A stretch of 64,000 nt of DNA, from NCBI RefSeq assembly GCF_006742205.1, contig NZ_AP019721.1, forward strand, positions 1,798,001 to 1,862,000, given 5' to 3'. Origin of the DNA: Staphylococcus epidermidis (GTDB lineage: Bacteria > Bacillota > Bacilli > Staphylococcales > Staphylococcaceae). Shown piece after piece: positions 28,724 to 37,439 of this stretch. How positions within the stretch are numbered: the stretch's first letter is position 1; every line of letters starts with the position of its first letter. A model generated the notes under the pieces. It was not told the origin of the DNA and did not search any database. It saw nothing but the letters and a program-made list of their open reading frames with translations. A program made the translations under genes and the position numbers.

Positions 28724-29899
28724 ATGGTTACTCAAAATAAAAAGATATTGATTATTACTGGATCATTTGGTAACGGTCATATGCAAGTCACGCAAAGTAT
28801 TGTCAACCAATTGAATGAGATGAATCTCAATCATTTATCAGTCATTCAACATGATTTGTTTATGGAAGCTCATCCAATTATGACTTCTATATGTAAGAAA
28901 TGGTATATCAATAGCTTTAAATATTTTAGAAATACATATAAACGATTTTATTATAGTCGCCCTAATGAGCTCGATAAATGTTTTTATAAATATTATGGAT
29001 TAAATAAACTCATCAACTTACTTATTAAAGAAAAGCCTGATCTCATATTATTAACATTTCCAACACCTGTGATGTCAGTGTTGACCGAACAATTTAATAT
29101 AAATATCCCTATTGCGACAGTTATGACAGATTATCGCATGCATAAAAATTGGATTACACCATATTCACAAAGATATTATGTAGCAACAAAAGATACTAAA
29201 GATGATTTCATTGAAGCTGGTGTTCCTGCTTCATATATTAAAGTGACGGGCATTCCTATTGCTGATAAATTTGAAGAATCTATTGATAAAGAAGAATGGT
29301 TATCGCAACAACATTTAGACCCTTCAAAACCTACTATATTAATGTCAGCAGGTGCATTTGGTGTTTCAAAAGGCTTTGACTATATGATTAATAATATTTT
29401 AGAAAAAAGTCCAAATTCGCAAGTGGTCATGATTTGTGGACGTAGTAAGGAACTTAAACGTTCATTAAAAGCTAAGTTCAAAGATAATCCAAGTGTAATA
29501 ATATTAGGATATACAAATCACATGAATGAGTGGATGGCATCAAGCCAACTAATGATTACAAAACCTGGTGGTATCACAATTTCCGAAGGACTTAGTCGTT
29601 GTATTCCTATGATTTTTTTAAACCCTGCACCCGGTCAAGAACTTGAAAATGCATATTACTTTGAAAGTAAAGGATTTGGAAAAATAGCAGATACTCCAAA
29701 TGAGGCAATTGATATTGTTTCTGACTTAACAAATAACGAAGAGACTTTAAAGGTTATGTCATCTAAAATGCTAGAATCAAAGGTAGGATATTCTACTAGA
29801 AAGATTTGTAAAGATTTATTAGATTTAATAGGTCACTCATCTCAACCGGATGAAATCTATGGAAAGGTTCCTTTGTATGCAAGATTCTTCGTCAAGTAA
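28724..29899 (+). CDS. ugtP: Processive diacylglycerol beta-glucosyltransferase
   Basis: UgtP/YpfP transfers two glucose units from UDP-glucose to diacylglycerol, forming the glycolipid anchor of lipoteichoic acid at the inner leaflet. Its 391 residues match the family. The MGDG-synthase-type N-terminus has [17 protein letters not shown]. The C-terminal UDP-sugar domain has [23 protein letters not shown] and the nucleotide-binding [19 protein letters not shown] near residue 285. GGAGGGTGG precedes the start. The ltaA start lies inside its 3' end, the conserved ugtP-ltaA operon. Confidence 0.96.
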   Translation: MVTQNKKILIITGSFGNGHMQVTQSIVNQLNEMNLNHLSVIQHDLFMEAHPIMTSICKKWYINSFKYFRNTYKRFYYSRPNELDKCFYKYYGLNKLINLLIKEKPDLILLTFPTPVMSVLTEQFNINIPIATVMTDYRMHKNWITPYSQRYYVATKDTKDDFIEAGVPASYIKVTGIPIADKFEESIDKEEWLSQQHLDPSKPTILMSAGAFGVSKGFDYMINNILEKSPNSQVVMICGRSKELKRSLKAKFKDNPSVIILGYTNHMNEWMASSQLMITKPGGITISEGLSRCIPMIFLNPAPGQELENAYYFESKGFGKIADTPNEAIDIVSDLTNNEETLKVMSSKMLESKVGYSTRKICKDLLDLIGHSSQPDEIYGKVPLYARFFVK

Positions 29900-31070
29900 T
29901 TACTCAAGTAACAGAAACTTTGTTATGATGTTGGTAATTCTGTTTCTGATGGAATTTGCAAGAGGTATGTACATACTAAGTTATATAAACTTTTTACCTA
30001 CAGTGACCTCTATCGCAATAGCAATCACATCATTTGCTTTTTCCATTCACTTTATCGCAGATGCTGCAACAAATTTTGTCATCGGCTTTTTACTTAAAAA
30101 ATTTGGTTCAAAATTAGTACTTACATCTGGATTCTTACTTGCTTTTATAAGCTTGTTTTTAGTGATATGGTTCCCGGCATCACCATTCATAATTATTTTC
30201 AGTGCTATTATGTTAGGAATTGCTGTGAGTCCGATTTGGGTTATCATGTTATCTAGTGTAGATGAAAGAAATCGCGGCAAACAAATGGGTTATGTCTACT
30301 TTTCATGGTTGCTAGGTTTATTGGTGGGTATGGTTATCATGAACTTGCTTATTAAATTCCATCCTACTCGTTTTGCATTTTTAATGGCCTTGGTTGTGCT
30401 TATTGCCTGGGTACTATACTATTTTGTTAATATCAACTTAACAAATTACAATACTAAACCTGTGAAAGCACAATTAAAGCAAATTGTAGATGTTACACAA
30501 CGTCATCTTATTCTATTTCCGGGTATCTTGTTACAAGGAGCAGCTATAGCAGCACTTGTACCTATTCTTCCAAAATATGCAACGCAAGTTGTGAAAGTAT
30601 CAACCGTTGAATATACAGTAGCAATCATTATTGGTGGCATAGGCTGTGCTTTCTCTATGTTATTTTTATCAAAAATCATCGACAATAATAGCAAAGGGTT
30701 TATGTATGGAGTTATTTTTAGTGGCTTTATACTATATACAATTCTTATATTCGGGCTATCTACAATTACAAATATATATATAGTTTGGGCCATAGGACTT
30801 TTTATTGGGCTAATGTACGGTATCCTCTTACCGGCTTGGAATACCTTTATGGCTGGGCATATTAATCCTAACGAACAGGAAGAAACATGGGGCGTGTTCA
30901 ACAGTGTTCAAGGCTTCGGTTCAATGATAGGCCCACTAGTCGGAGGTCTAATTACTCAATTTACTAATAATTTAAATAATACCTTTTACTTTTCAGCGAT
31001 GATTTTTCTTGCACTTGCAGTATTTTACGGATATTACTTTATTAAAACAAACAGAAGGGTTAAACCTTAA
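29877..31070 (+). CDS. ltaA: Lipoteichoic acid glycolipid flippase LtaA
   Basis: This 397-residue MFS-type protein has twelve predicted membrane segments and the conserved LtaA sequences [21 protein letters not shown] and [17 protein letters not shown]. LtaA moves diglucosyl-diacylglycerol across the membrane for LTA assembly. ATG 29877 (MQDSSSSNY) matches the usual N-terminus and has GGAAAGG 7 bases upstream; an in-frame start 27 bases earlier is unlikely. It overlaps ugtP by 23 bases, indicating coupled translation. A terminator follows about 140 bases after the stop. Confidence 0.95.
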   Translation: MQDSSSSNYSSNRNFVMMLVILFLMEFARGMYILSYINFLPTVTSIAIAITSFAFSIHFIADAATNFVIGFLLKKFGSKLVLTSGFLLAFISLFLVIWFPASPFIIIFSAIMLGIAVSPIWVIMLSSVDERNRGKQMGYVYFSWLLGLLVGMVIMNLLIKFHPTRFAFLMALVVLIAWVLYYFVNINLTNYNTKPVKAQLKQIVDVTQRHLILFPGILLQGAAIAALVPILPKYATQVVKVSTVEYTVAIIIGGIGCAFSMLFLSKIIDNNSKGFMYGVIFSGFILYTILIFGLSTITNIYIVWAIGLFIGLMYGILLPAWNTFMAGHINPNEQEETWGVFNSVQGFGSMIGPLVGGLITQFTNNLNNTFYFSAMIFLALAVFYGYYFIKTNRRVKP

Positions 31071-31211
31071 AATCTATAAATCGTTTATATAAAGATTAGT
31101 TGTATATATTAATGAAACGTCATTCATATGCATTTGAAATATGAATATTCAATATAAAACGTACATTAATCTTTTTGAATGATTAACTATACAATATAAT
31201 TATGTTTCATA

Positions 31212-31257
31212 TAAAAACGCCAAATCCCACTGAAACACAATAGGATTTGGCGTTTTT
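31212..31257. terminator. Terminator after ltaA
   Basis: A 14-base stem AAAACGCCAAATCC/GGATTTGGCGTTTT with T runs on both strands. It serves ltaA and the converging RNA-ligase-like gene. Confidence 0.9.
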
Positions 31258-31333
31258 AGTTGATTAAGCGCTCTTCACGTATTTAACAATAATGATTCTG
31301 TAAATTCAATTTCACTTTACAATTTTGAACTTT

Positions 31334-31843
31334 TTATCCTAATGTAAAAGTTTCAATAATAGTCCATTTGTCCTCTTCTTCACTATATTGAAGTAACGAT
31401 AGTTCTTCAATTATTTCTCTATGGTCTACCCCTGCTAATTTTACTTGACCATATATATCTTCAAATTCTTGACTTGTTAGACCTTGGGCAATTGTAAAAT
31501 GTGGTACAAAAGGATGTTCAGCTGTACCGTAAAAATCTTCTGTATTAAATTGATTAAATAATTGATCTAATGACTCTGTTTTAGCAACTTTGAAGTATAT
31601 AACATTACTGATTGGAGCGAAATTAGATGCCTTTGTAGCATGTACTTCTACTGGTTTAATACTAGAAATTCGATTTTTCACTTCATTTTTAATTAAATTA
31701 AAATCATGATCATCGATTTCAAATTGAGGTTTAATCGTGATATGAGGCATTATTTGAGCATAATGATTGTCATATCGCTTGCGATAAGCATTCACCTCAT
31801 CTTGAAATGACTTTGACGGAACCAATGCTAATCCTAAAATCAT
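31334..31843 (-). CDS. YjcG-like 2H phosphoesterase
   Basis: The 169-residue protein belongs to the 2'-5' RNA ligase/LigT superfamily. The two H-x-T catalytic motifs are visible as [10 protein letters not shown] near residue 34 and [10 protein letters not shown] near residue 115, the diagnostic duplicated pattern. The best match is the YjcG group of firmicutes, whose substrate is unknown (2',3'-cyclic nucleotide or RNA ends are plausible). The start has AGGAGG upstream. It lies next to an esterase gene in the same direction, recalling the yjcG-yjcH pair of Bacillus. Confidence 0.88.
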   Translation of the reverse strand: MILGLALVPSKSFQDEVNAYRKRYDNHYAQIMPHITIKPQFEIDDHDFNLIKNEVKNRISSIKPVEVHATKASNFAPISNVIYFKVAKTESLDQLFNQFNTEDFYGTAEHPFVPHFTIAQGLTSQEFEDIYGQVKLAGVDHREIIEELSLLQYSEEEDKWTIIETFTLG

Positions 31844-31995
31844 TTAAATTCCTCCTTTGTTTAACTTATTCCTATTATATCAAAACTTTTTGAAAACCGT
31901 TACTTTTATCATGAAAACAATTACATTTCTGAAATTAATAGTGTTTCGCATTCAACAACCATTCGCTAACATACTATTTTATTTATCTTACTTTA

Positions 31996-32751
31996 TTAAA
32001 CATATTTTCCATTTATTGGATCACCTAAAAATTGTAAGAGAATATCTCCTAGCAATGGTTTCCATGATTTCCAATGATGTCCACCGTTAAATTCTTTATA
32101 GAAATATTCAATATTATCTTCTTTAATCAGTTGATTTAATTCACGGTTAGGTGTTAAAAAGTTAGCTCTTTTACCATTAGTTGGTAAAATAAAATCTGCT
32201 TCTTCTAAACCAATGGCATGCCATATCGTCAATTGACCTTTATTCATACATGTATCAATTTTTTTCTTAATATTTTCATTATACATTGGGCTCAATAACG
32301 CAACTCGACTAAAAATAGTTGGGTAAGTCATTGCAGTCATTAAAGCGATACTTCCTGCTAAACTATCTCCAATAAGTAACCTTGTATTACCTACTTTATA
32401 AGTTGGAAATGTCGCATCGATATAAGGAAGAATTTCTTTTCCCATTGCTTTAATGGTTAAATTAGAACGACTTCCTGAAGGATGAAATTCTTCCCTACGT
32501 TTTTCAACATCTTCGTAATGGAATCCTACTATAATTGCACGTTGTATTGATTGTTCTTCACGTAACTGTTCATATATGCGTTGTATTCTACCAAATCTAA
32601 AAAAATCTAAACCATCAAAGCAAAAAATCAACTGATATTTAAATAAGTTTGTATAATCCTCAGGTAAATAAACCGATAATGTTACATCTCTATTTAAAAT
32701 ATCACTATGTATTATTTTTTTATTAATCTTACCTACTTTAAACTCCGACAT
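31996..32751 (-). CDS. YjcH/BesA-like alpha/beta-hydrolase esterase
   Basis: The 251-residue protein is an esterase-D-type hydrolase. An N-terminal strand region (DVTLSVYLPEDY) leads to the nucleophile elbow LLIGDSLAGSIALMTA (Ser near residue 127), and GGHHWKSWKPLL near the C-terminus supplies the catalytic His. Relatives include trilactone-siderophore esterases and acyl hydrolases. No signal peptide is seen, so it is cytoplasmic. The substrate is unknown. The pairing with the upstream YjcG-like phosphoesterase gene is conserved in firmicutes. Confidence 0.85.
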   Translation of the reverse strand: MSEFKVGKINKKIIHSDILNRDVTLSVYLPEDYTNLFKYQLIFCFDGLDFFRFGRIQRIYEQLREEQSIQRAIIVGFHYEDVEKRREEFHPSGSRSNLTIKAMGKEILPYIDATFPTYKVGNTRLLIGDSLAGSIALMTAMTYPTIFSRVALLSPMYNENIKKKIDTCMNKGQLTIWHAIGLEEADFILPTNGKRANFLTPNRELNQLIKEDNIEYFYKEFNGGHHWKSWKPLLGDILLQFLGDPINGKYV

Positions 32752-32975
32752 AAACCGATGCTCCCTTGTAATGTTAATACTATTGTATCAATACTTATAA
32801 TACTTTTAAATTTATAGCAAGCTCGTATACAAATTAATTTCATACTAGTTTTTTCATTTTATTAAAAATAAAGTGCATGCAGTTATATTGTAAAAGTATT
32901 TACTCTTTTTAATGACTGAGTTTTGATATATACTTATTGAGTATGAAAAAGAATAAAATAGGAGGATCACAATCT

Positions 32976-34061
32976 ATGTTCAATAAGGTTTGGTTTAGAA
33001 CAGGAATATTTTTTATTATGCTGTTCATACTCATCAAACTATTTATGGAAGTGCATGAAGTATTTGCTCCAATAGCTACTATCATTGGTTCAGTCTTCCT
33101 TCCATTTTTAATTAGTGGATTTCTCTTTTACATATGTTTACCTTTTCAAAACATATTAGAAAAGTGGGGCTTTCCACGTTGGGCTAGTATAACAACAATA
33201 TTCATAGGATTAATAGCTATCATCGCTATTGTGGTATCATTTATAGCACCTATCATTATTTCCAATATTAATAACTTAATTAAACAAACACCATCATTAC
33301 AAAAAGAAGCCGAACAATTAATTAATTTCTCGTTAAGACAAATGGATAAATTACCAGATGATGTCACACATCGTATTAATAAAGCGGTTAAATCCATGGG
33401 AGATGGCGCAACGTCTATTTTATCTAATTCAGTGTCATATATTACGTCTTTCATCTCAACTGTATTTTTATTAATAATGGTGCCTTTCTTCCTGATATAT
33501 ATGCTAAAAGATCATGAAAAATTTATCCCAGCAATCGGTAAATTTTTCAAAGGAGAACGTAAAGTTTTTGTTGTAGATTTATTAAAAGACTTAAACTTCA
33601 CTTTAAAATCATATATTCAAGGTCAAGTGACAGTTAGTATCATCTTAGGTATTATTTTATATATAGGTTATACGATTATAGGATTACCATATACACCTTT
33701 ATTAGTATTATTCGCCGGCGTAGCTAACTTAATACCATTTTTAGGTCCATGGTTATCTTTTGCACCGGCAGCGATACTAGGTATTATTGATGGCCCTTCA
33801 ACTTTTATTTGGGTATGTGTCGTAACATTAATCGCACAACAACTTGAAGGTAACGTGATAACTCCTAACGTAATGGGTAAATCATTAAGCATTCATCCAT
33901 TAACTATTATTGTTGTCATACTTGCAGCTGGAGATTTGGGTGGTTTCACACTCATTCTTGTTGCAGTTCCATTATACGCTGTAATCAAAACATTAGTGAG
34001 CAACATTTTTAAATATCGTCAACGTATTGTCGATAAAGCAAATAGTAATGTTAAAGATTAA
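32976..34061 (+). CDS. AI-2E family transporter-type membrane protein
   Basis: The 361-residue protein has eight predicted membrane segments. An amphipathic loop between segments 2 and 3 (NNLIKQTPSLQKEAEQL) and the conserved GLPYTPLLVLFAGVANLIPFLGP and QQLEGNVITPNVMGKSLSIHPL blocks are typical of the AI-2E/UPF0118 family. Members export autoinducer-2 in some bacteria or act as Na+/H+ exchangers, so the substrate is open. The start is placed at ATG 32976 because AGGAGG lies 10 bases upstream; ATG 32943 is an alternative without a ribosome site. Confidence 0.85.
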   Translation: MFNKVWFRTGIFFIMLFILIKLFMEVHEVFAPIATIIGSVFLPFLISGFLFYICLPFQNILEKWGFPRWASITTIFIGLIAIIAIVVSFIAPIIISNINNLIKQTPSLQKEAEQLINFSLRQMDKLPDDVTHRINKAVKSMGDGATSILSNSVSYITSFISTVFLLIMVPFFLIYMLKDHEKFIPAIGKFFKGERKVFVVDLLKDLNFTLKSYIQGQVTVSIILGIILYIGYTIIGLPYTPLLVLFAGVANLIPFLGPWLSFAPAAILGIIDGPSTFIWVCVVTLIAQQLEGNVITPNVMGKSLSIHPLTIIVVILAAGDLGGFTLILVAVPLYAVIKTLVSNIFKYRQRIVDKANSNVKD

Positions 34062-34103
34062 TAATAGTTATAATCATAAGATTGAAAATTATACCACCAA
34101 TTC

Positions 34104-34140
34104 AAGCCAAGGACATAATTAGATGTCCTTGGCTTTTTTA
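34104..34140 (+). terminator. Terminator of the AI-2E family gene
   Basis: The stem AAGCCAAGGACAT/ATGTCCTTGGCTT is followed by TTTTT. The rest of the 396-base gap to fabI shows no gene besides a second terminator. Confidence 0.92.
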
Positions 34141-34370
34141 TACACGTAAGCAATGAAACATGTCCTCTTATTAAACTCCGTCATTTCTACTGTTTATATG
34201 GAATGATGCATTTAATAAAATTTATAACCTCCGATACATTTCTAACAACAAAATAAATAGTGTCATCTAAAATTGATATTTATACCTTAAATATATTATA
34301 AATATCAAAGCAACATTGTCGATTGTCAATTTATTTCTTGAATAATTAAATGTCAAAACGCATTCTTATA

Positions 34371-34410
34371 CACAAAAACAGGGATGATTTTAATTTCAAA
34401 TCATCCCTGT
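34371..34410 (-). terminator. Terminator of fabI
   Basis: CAGGGATGATTT pairs with AAATCATCCCTG, and the minus strand continues GTTTTTGTG. It lies about 50 bases past the fabI stop. Confidence 0.88.
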
Positions 34411-34457
34411 ACACCTATTGTGAGATTATACTATCTGATTTTTTAATTTATCAATAA

Positions 34458-35228
34458 TTATTTAATTGCGTGGAATCCACCGTCAACGTGGATGTTCTCT
34501 CCAGTTACACCACTTGAAAGATCACTTAATAAATACGCAGCCGTCTTACCTACTTCTTCTTGATCAACGTTGCGTTTTAACGGCGCTCTCGCTTCAATTT
34601 CTTTAAGAATTGTATTAAATCCACCTACACCTTTAGCACTTAAAGTACGAATTGGCCCTGCAGAAATAGCATTGACACGAATATTATCTTCACCTAAGTC
34701 TAAAGCTAAATATTTAACATTCGCCTCTAAACTTGCTTTAGCTACACCCATAACATTATAGTTTTGAACTGCTGCCTCACCACCAATATAAGTCGTCGCA
34801 ACAATACTTCCACCTTCAGGCATAAGTTTTTTGGCTTCATGAGCTACGAGAGTAAGTGAATATGAACTAATTTCTTGTGCAAGTAAGAAACCTTCGCGAG
34901 ATGTTTCTGAAAATCGACCTCGTAAATCTTCCATATTGGCAAATGCGATTGAGTGATAAACACCATCAATCTGGCCTACATCTTTTCCGATTTGAGAAAA
35001 ACCATTAATGATATCCTCATCATTCTGCACATCAATTTCATAGAGATGATGTTCAGATTGATTTAATTGTTCTAATAATTTCTCTAATTCTTTACGACTG
35101 CGTTCTTTACGATATGTAAATACCAGTTTAGCACCTAATCGATCTAATACTTTAGCGACGCCAAATGCGATACTACGTTTATTCGCAATACCCATAATGA
35201 CGTAGGTTTTATTTTCTAGATTTAACAT
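34458..35228 (-). CDS. fabI: Enoyl-[acyl-carrier-protein] reductase FabI (NADPH type)
   Basis: FabI carries out the last reduction of type II fatty-acid elongation. At 256 residues it aligns without gaps with S. aureus FabI. The catalytic residues stand at the same positions (Y147, Y157, K164), as do A95, M99 and F204, positions where substitutions are known to reduce triclosan susceptibility; the residues here are the susceptible type. The N-terminal nucleotide motif is GIANKRSIAFG, and the Arg/Lys pair in YRKERSRKE fits NADPH preference. AAGGAG is upstream. It is the last core gene before the 8-kb island. Confidence 0.97.
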   Translation of the reverse strand: MLNLENKTYVIMGIANKRSIAFGVAKVLDRLGAKLVFTYRKERSRKELEKLLEQLNQSEHHLYEIDVQNDEDIINGFSQIGKDVGQIDGVYHSIAFANMEDLRGRFSETSREGFLLAQEISSYSLTLVAHEAKKLMPEGGSIVATTYIGGEAAVQNYNVMGVAKASLEANVKYLALDLGEDNIRVNAISAGPIRTLSAKGVGGFNTILKEIEARAPLKRNVDQEEVGKTAAYLLSDLSSGVTGENIHVDGGFHAIK

Positions 35229-35449
35229 GATAGTGACTCCTTAATTTAAATTGATTATTACTACAGGCTGGCTAACTCTATGTTTACTAACCCTTTATAC
35301 CCTTAATAGTTTAACATTTTTAGTACCTGATAATAAAGCAAAATAAAATGACCACAATAATCATATTCACTGTATATTTTTAACGGTTTACGAACAAAAT
35401 TTACCAAACTTATTTTATTATAGGTAACCTCTGATAATTATGACTTATG

Positions 35450-35821
35450 TTAAATCAATCCGTAACTATCTTTTTGTTGAACAGTCCCACGTTTAATATC
35501 TTCATCCAAATTACCCATCATCTCTTTAAATAATTCTTGAAATCTTGTTTCATCTTGATCAGAATAGCCCTCAAATATAACGTTATCAATATTATCTTCA
35601 TTGAAATAGTATATTTGATCTTCAACAACACCAACTGGGTATTTACATGCTTCTGCTTCTATTATTTCTACGCCTTTTCTTTCACATAGTTGACGTAAAA
35701 TCACTCCAATATCTCTTTTGATTTTTCCATATATCACTTGTCTTCTATATTTTGGTGCAAAGACTATGTGATACTTACAATTCCATTTTGTATGTGCTAA
35801 ACTGTTTGTGTCAGATGACAT
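35450..35821 (-). pseudogene. Chimera: IS200 TnpA N-terminus fused to a DUF4176 C-terminus
   Basis: From ATG 35821 (AGGAGATG upstream) the frame opens as IS200/IS605 transposase: MSSDTNSLAHTKWNCKYHIV, then FAPKYRRQVIYGKIKRDIG and KGVEIIEAEAC. Just before the expected PDHIH catalytic motif it switches, in frame, to KYPVGVVEDQIYYFNEDNID and a DUF4176 tail ending DSYGLI. The tail is about 80% identical at DNA level to the gene at 41753. Both parents share GCATGT at the junction, so a microhomology-driven deletion is likely. The transposase has lost its HUH and tyrosine residues and is dead; whether the fusion is translated is unknown. Confidence 0.8.
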
Positions 35822-35885
35822 TAAAAAGCATCTCCTCGTGTTGAATATTTTGGTTGGCTGGCCAATATATATTCTAGCATGATGA
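35640..35885 (-). mobile_element. IS200/IS605-family insertion sequence, left-end remnant
   Basis: The remnant has the first ~58 codons of tnpA and, upstream of them, a subterminal palindromic region (TTGGTTGGCTGGCCAA, then the hairpin-like ATCTCATCATG) expected at an IS200 left end. The right half of the element is absent. It abuts the resolvase pseudogene. Confidence 0.65.
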
Positions 35886-35939
35886 GATGTTTTTTTAGAT
35901 AACGGTAAAACCTTTTCTGAACCATACACATAACGCATG

Positions 35940-36265
35940 GCTTTCTATATACAGTAATGGCTTACCAATGACTTCATCCATCCTAGGCAAGCTGGTAATC
36001 ATCAATTGAACCTCTTTGTCTTTTAAATAATTAACGGTATGAATCACTTCATCATAATTCCGTCCCAAACGGTCAATAGACTCTACAACAAATCTATCTC
36101 CCTTTCTCACAAAATTAAGTGCTTATAGAAATATAGGTCTGTTTTCTACTGACTTTCCCGATCTTTTTCTGTAAATATTTTTTCTAAGCCAAATGTTTAC
36201 AAATTAGCTAGCTGTCTTTCTAAATTTTGTTTTATAGATGATACTCTCGCATAACCAACAATCAT
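35940..36265 (-). pseudogene. Serine resolvase/invertase (Bin/Tn552 type), degraded
   Basis: From ATG 36265 the minus strand reads MIVGYARVSSIKQNLERQL, including the nucleophile Ser of the YxRVSS motif. TFGLEKIFTEKD follows after a stop codon, and after further stops and a frame change comes [20 protein letters not shown] and [17 protein letters not shown]. The sequence ends at GKPLL beside the IS200 left end, so the C-terminal DNA-binding domain is missing. Such resolvases come with plasmids and transposons such as Tn552. The copy has at least three stops and one frameshift. Confidence 0.85.
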
Positions 36266-36387
36266 TAAATTTTACTTTTCTAATTTTATATATATAATGC
36301 AAAAAATCTATACAATAGGATGTAGTTTGGTATTTTTATTTCTTCGTTTAGTTATAGATATTTGAGCAGTTTAAATTACTAAAAAGC

Positions 36388-36944
36388 ACAAAGGTTTGCA
36401 AAATTAAAAAGTGCCAGACGTGTCATTGCCATTGATCATGTTGAGCATAGATTAGCTCATACCGAGAAATATAACGGTGCTGAGGTTTATAATTTTTTAA
36501 AAGAAGATGACGTAGGAAAACTATTACATGAAACAACACGCGGTGGTGCAGATGTTGTTATAGATTGTGTCGGAATAGATGAACAAGTAGTTCAAGATGA
36601 CTTAGAAGTTAGCTCAAATTCAATACAGAGAGGAAATATCAGCCCAATTGTTACGGCAACAGAATCAGTGAGAAAATATGGAACAATCCAATTGATAGGT
36701 GTCTATGGAACTGCAGCTGATAACTCCCAATTAGACTTAATATTTAATAGAAATGTTCAAGTGAAAAGTGGACAAGCGCCAGTTATTCATATGATGCCAA
36801 AACTTTATGACATGATTAAAATAAAGTCTTTGATCCAACAGAAATTATCACTCATACTATGCCTTTAAAAGATGTAAAAGAAGTTATGATATCTTTGATC
36901 AGAAAAAAGATAATAATGTTAAAGTCATTTTAAAACCACAATAA
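36388..36944 (+). pseudogene. Zinc-type alcohol dehydrogenase, 5'-truncated and frameshifted
   Basis: The remnant starts within the Rossmann domain (AQRFAKLKSARRVIAIDHVE), continues AEVYNFLKEDDV and GGADVVIDCVG, and ends KKDNNVKVILKPQ. The catalytic N-terminal half with the zinc ligands is missing. One frameshift lies near 36822 (IKIKSLIQ in place of IKNKVFDPTEI) and a second near 36880. It is a glutathione-independent formaldehyde/threonine-dehydrogenase-like MDR protein by its core sequence. It lies head to tail with the HxlR pseudogene on the opposite strand, a common regulator/oxidoreductase pair. Confidence 0.8.
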
Positions 36945-36953
36945 CATATAGAT

Positions 36954-37000
36954 AAAGACGCCTTACTTTGAATAACTCATTCAAAGTTGAGGCGTCTTTT
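36954..37000. terminator. Terminator between the dehydrogenase and HxlR pseudogenes
   Basis: AAAGACGCC(T)TACTTTGAAT pairs with ATTCAAAGT(TG)AGGCGTCTTT, with T runs on both strands. The structure survives although both genes are broken. Confidence 0.85.
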
Positions 37001-37010
37001 ACATATATAT

Positions 37011-37365
37011 TTAAATTTTAACATTTTTATATTTAGAAATTTTTTCCAGAAATTCATCCCCCCAATCACAAATTGCATAAACTACTTTATCTAGTGTTTT
37101 CCTATGTTCGTTTACTTATACTCAACTTTTGTGGAACTACTGAATTGACAATTCTTTCAATAATTTCATCATGCTCTAATTCTCTAAGCTGTCTAATAAG
37201 CATTCTTTAATTAATCTCAGGCAACAATTTTTCAAAAACACTAAGTCGTAAAACTTCTGTTTGTAATAACTGATATATGATAGGTGTTTTCCATTTTCCT
37301 CAAATAACAGATAAAGCTAAATCTTTAGATGTATAAAATTTCTTGTTATGATGTTCAACATTTTT
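37011..37365 (-). pseudogene. HxlR-family regulator with internal stops
   Basis: The minus strand reads EHHNKKFYTSKDLALSVI, a stop, GKWKTPIIYQLLQTEVLRLS, then LLPEIN, a stop, RMLIRQLRELEHDEIIERIV. This matches the HxlR winged helix (SVIxGKWKxPI, then INQRMLxxQLRELExDGII). The two stops correspond to TGA for Ser and TAA for Gln. The distal part shifts frame before DWGDEFLEKIS-like sequence near 37060. The regulator is therefore dead, like its putative target dehydrogenase next to it. Confidence 0.8.
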
Positions 37366-37439
37366 ATATTGAAAGAACCTAGGATGAGAAAAGAGTTGAT
37401 TGAATATAATAAATATAAACTCATCCAACTCTTCTATTT

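Noticed and set aside
31857..32090. 77-codon plus-strand frame opposite the esterase gene end
   Set aside because: Antisense to the esterase 3' end and without ribosome site or homology.
35895..36110. 71-codon frame as an intact small recombinase
   Set aside because: It is only the middle of a serine resolvase whose start (36265) is separated by stops and whose C-terminus is missing.
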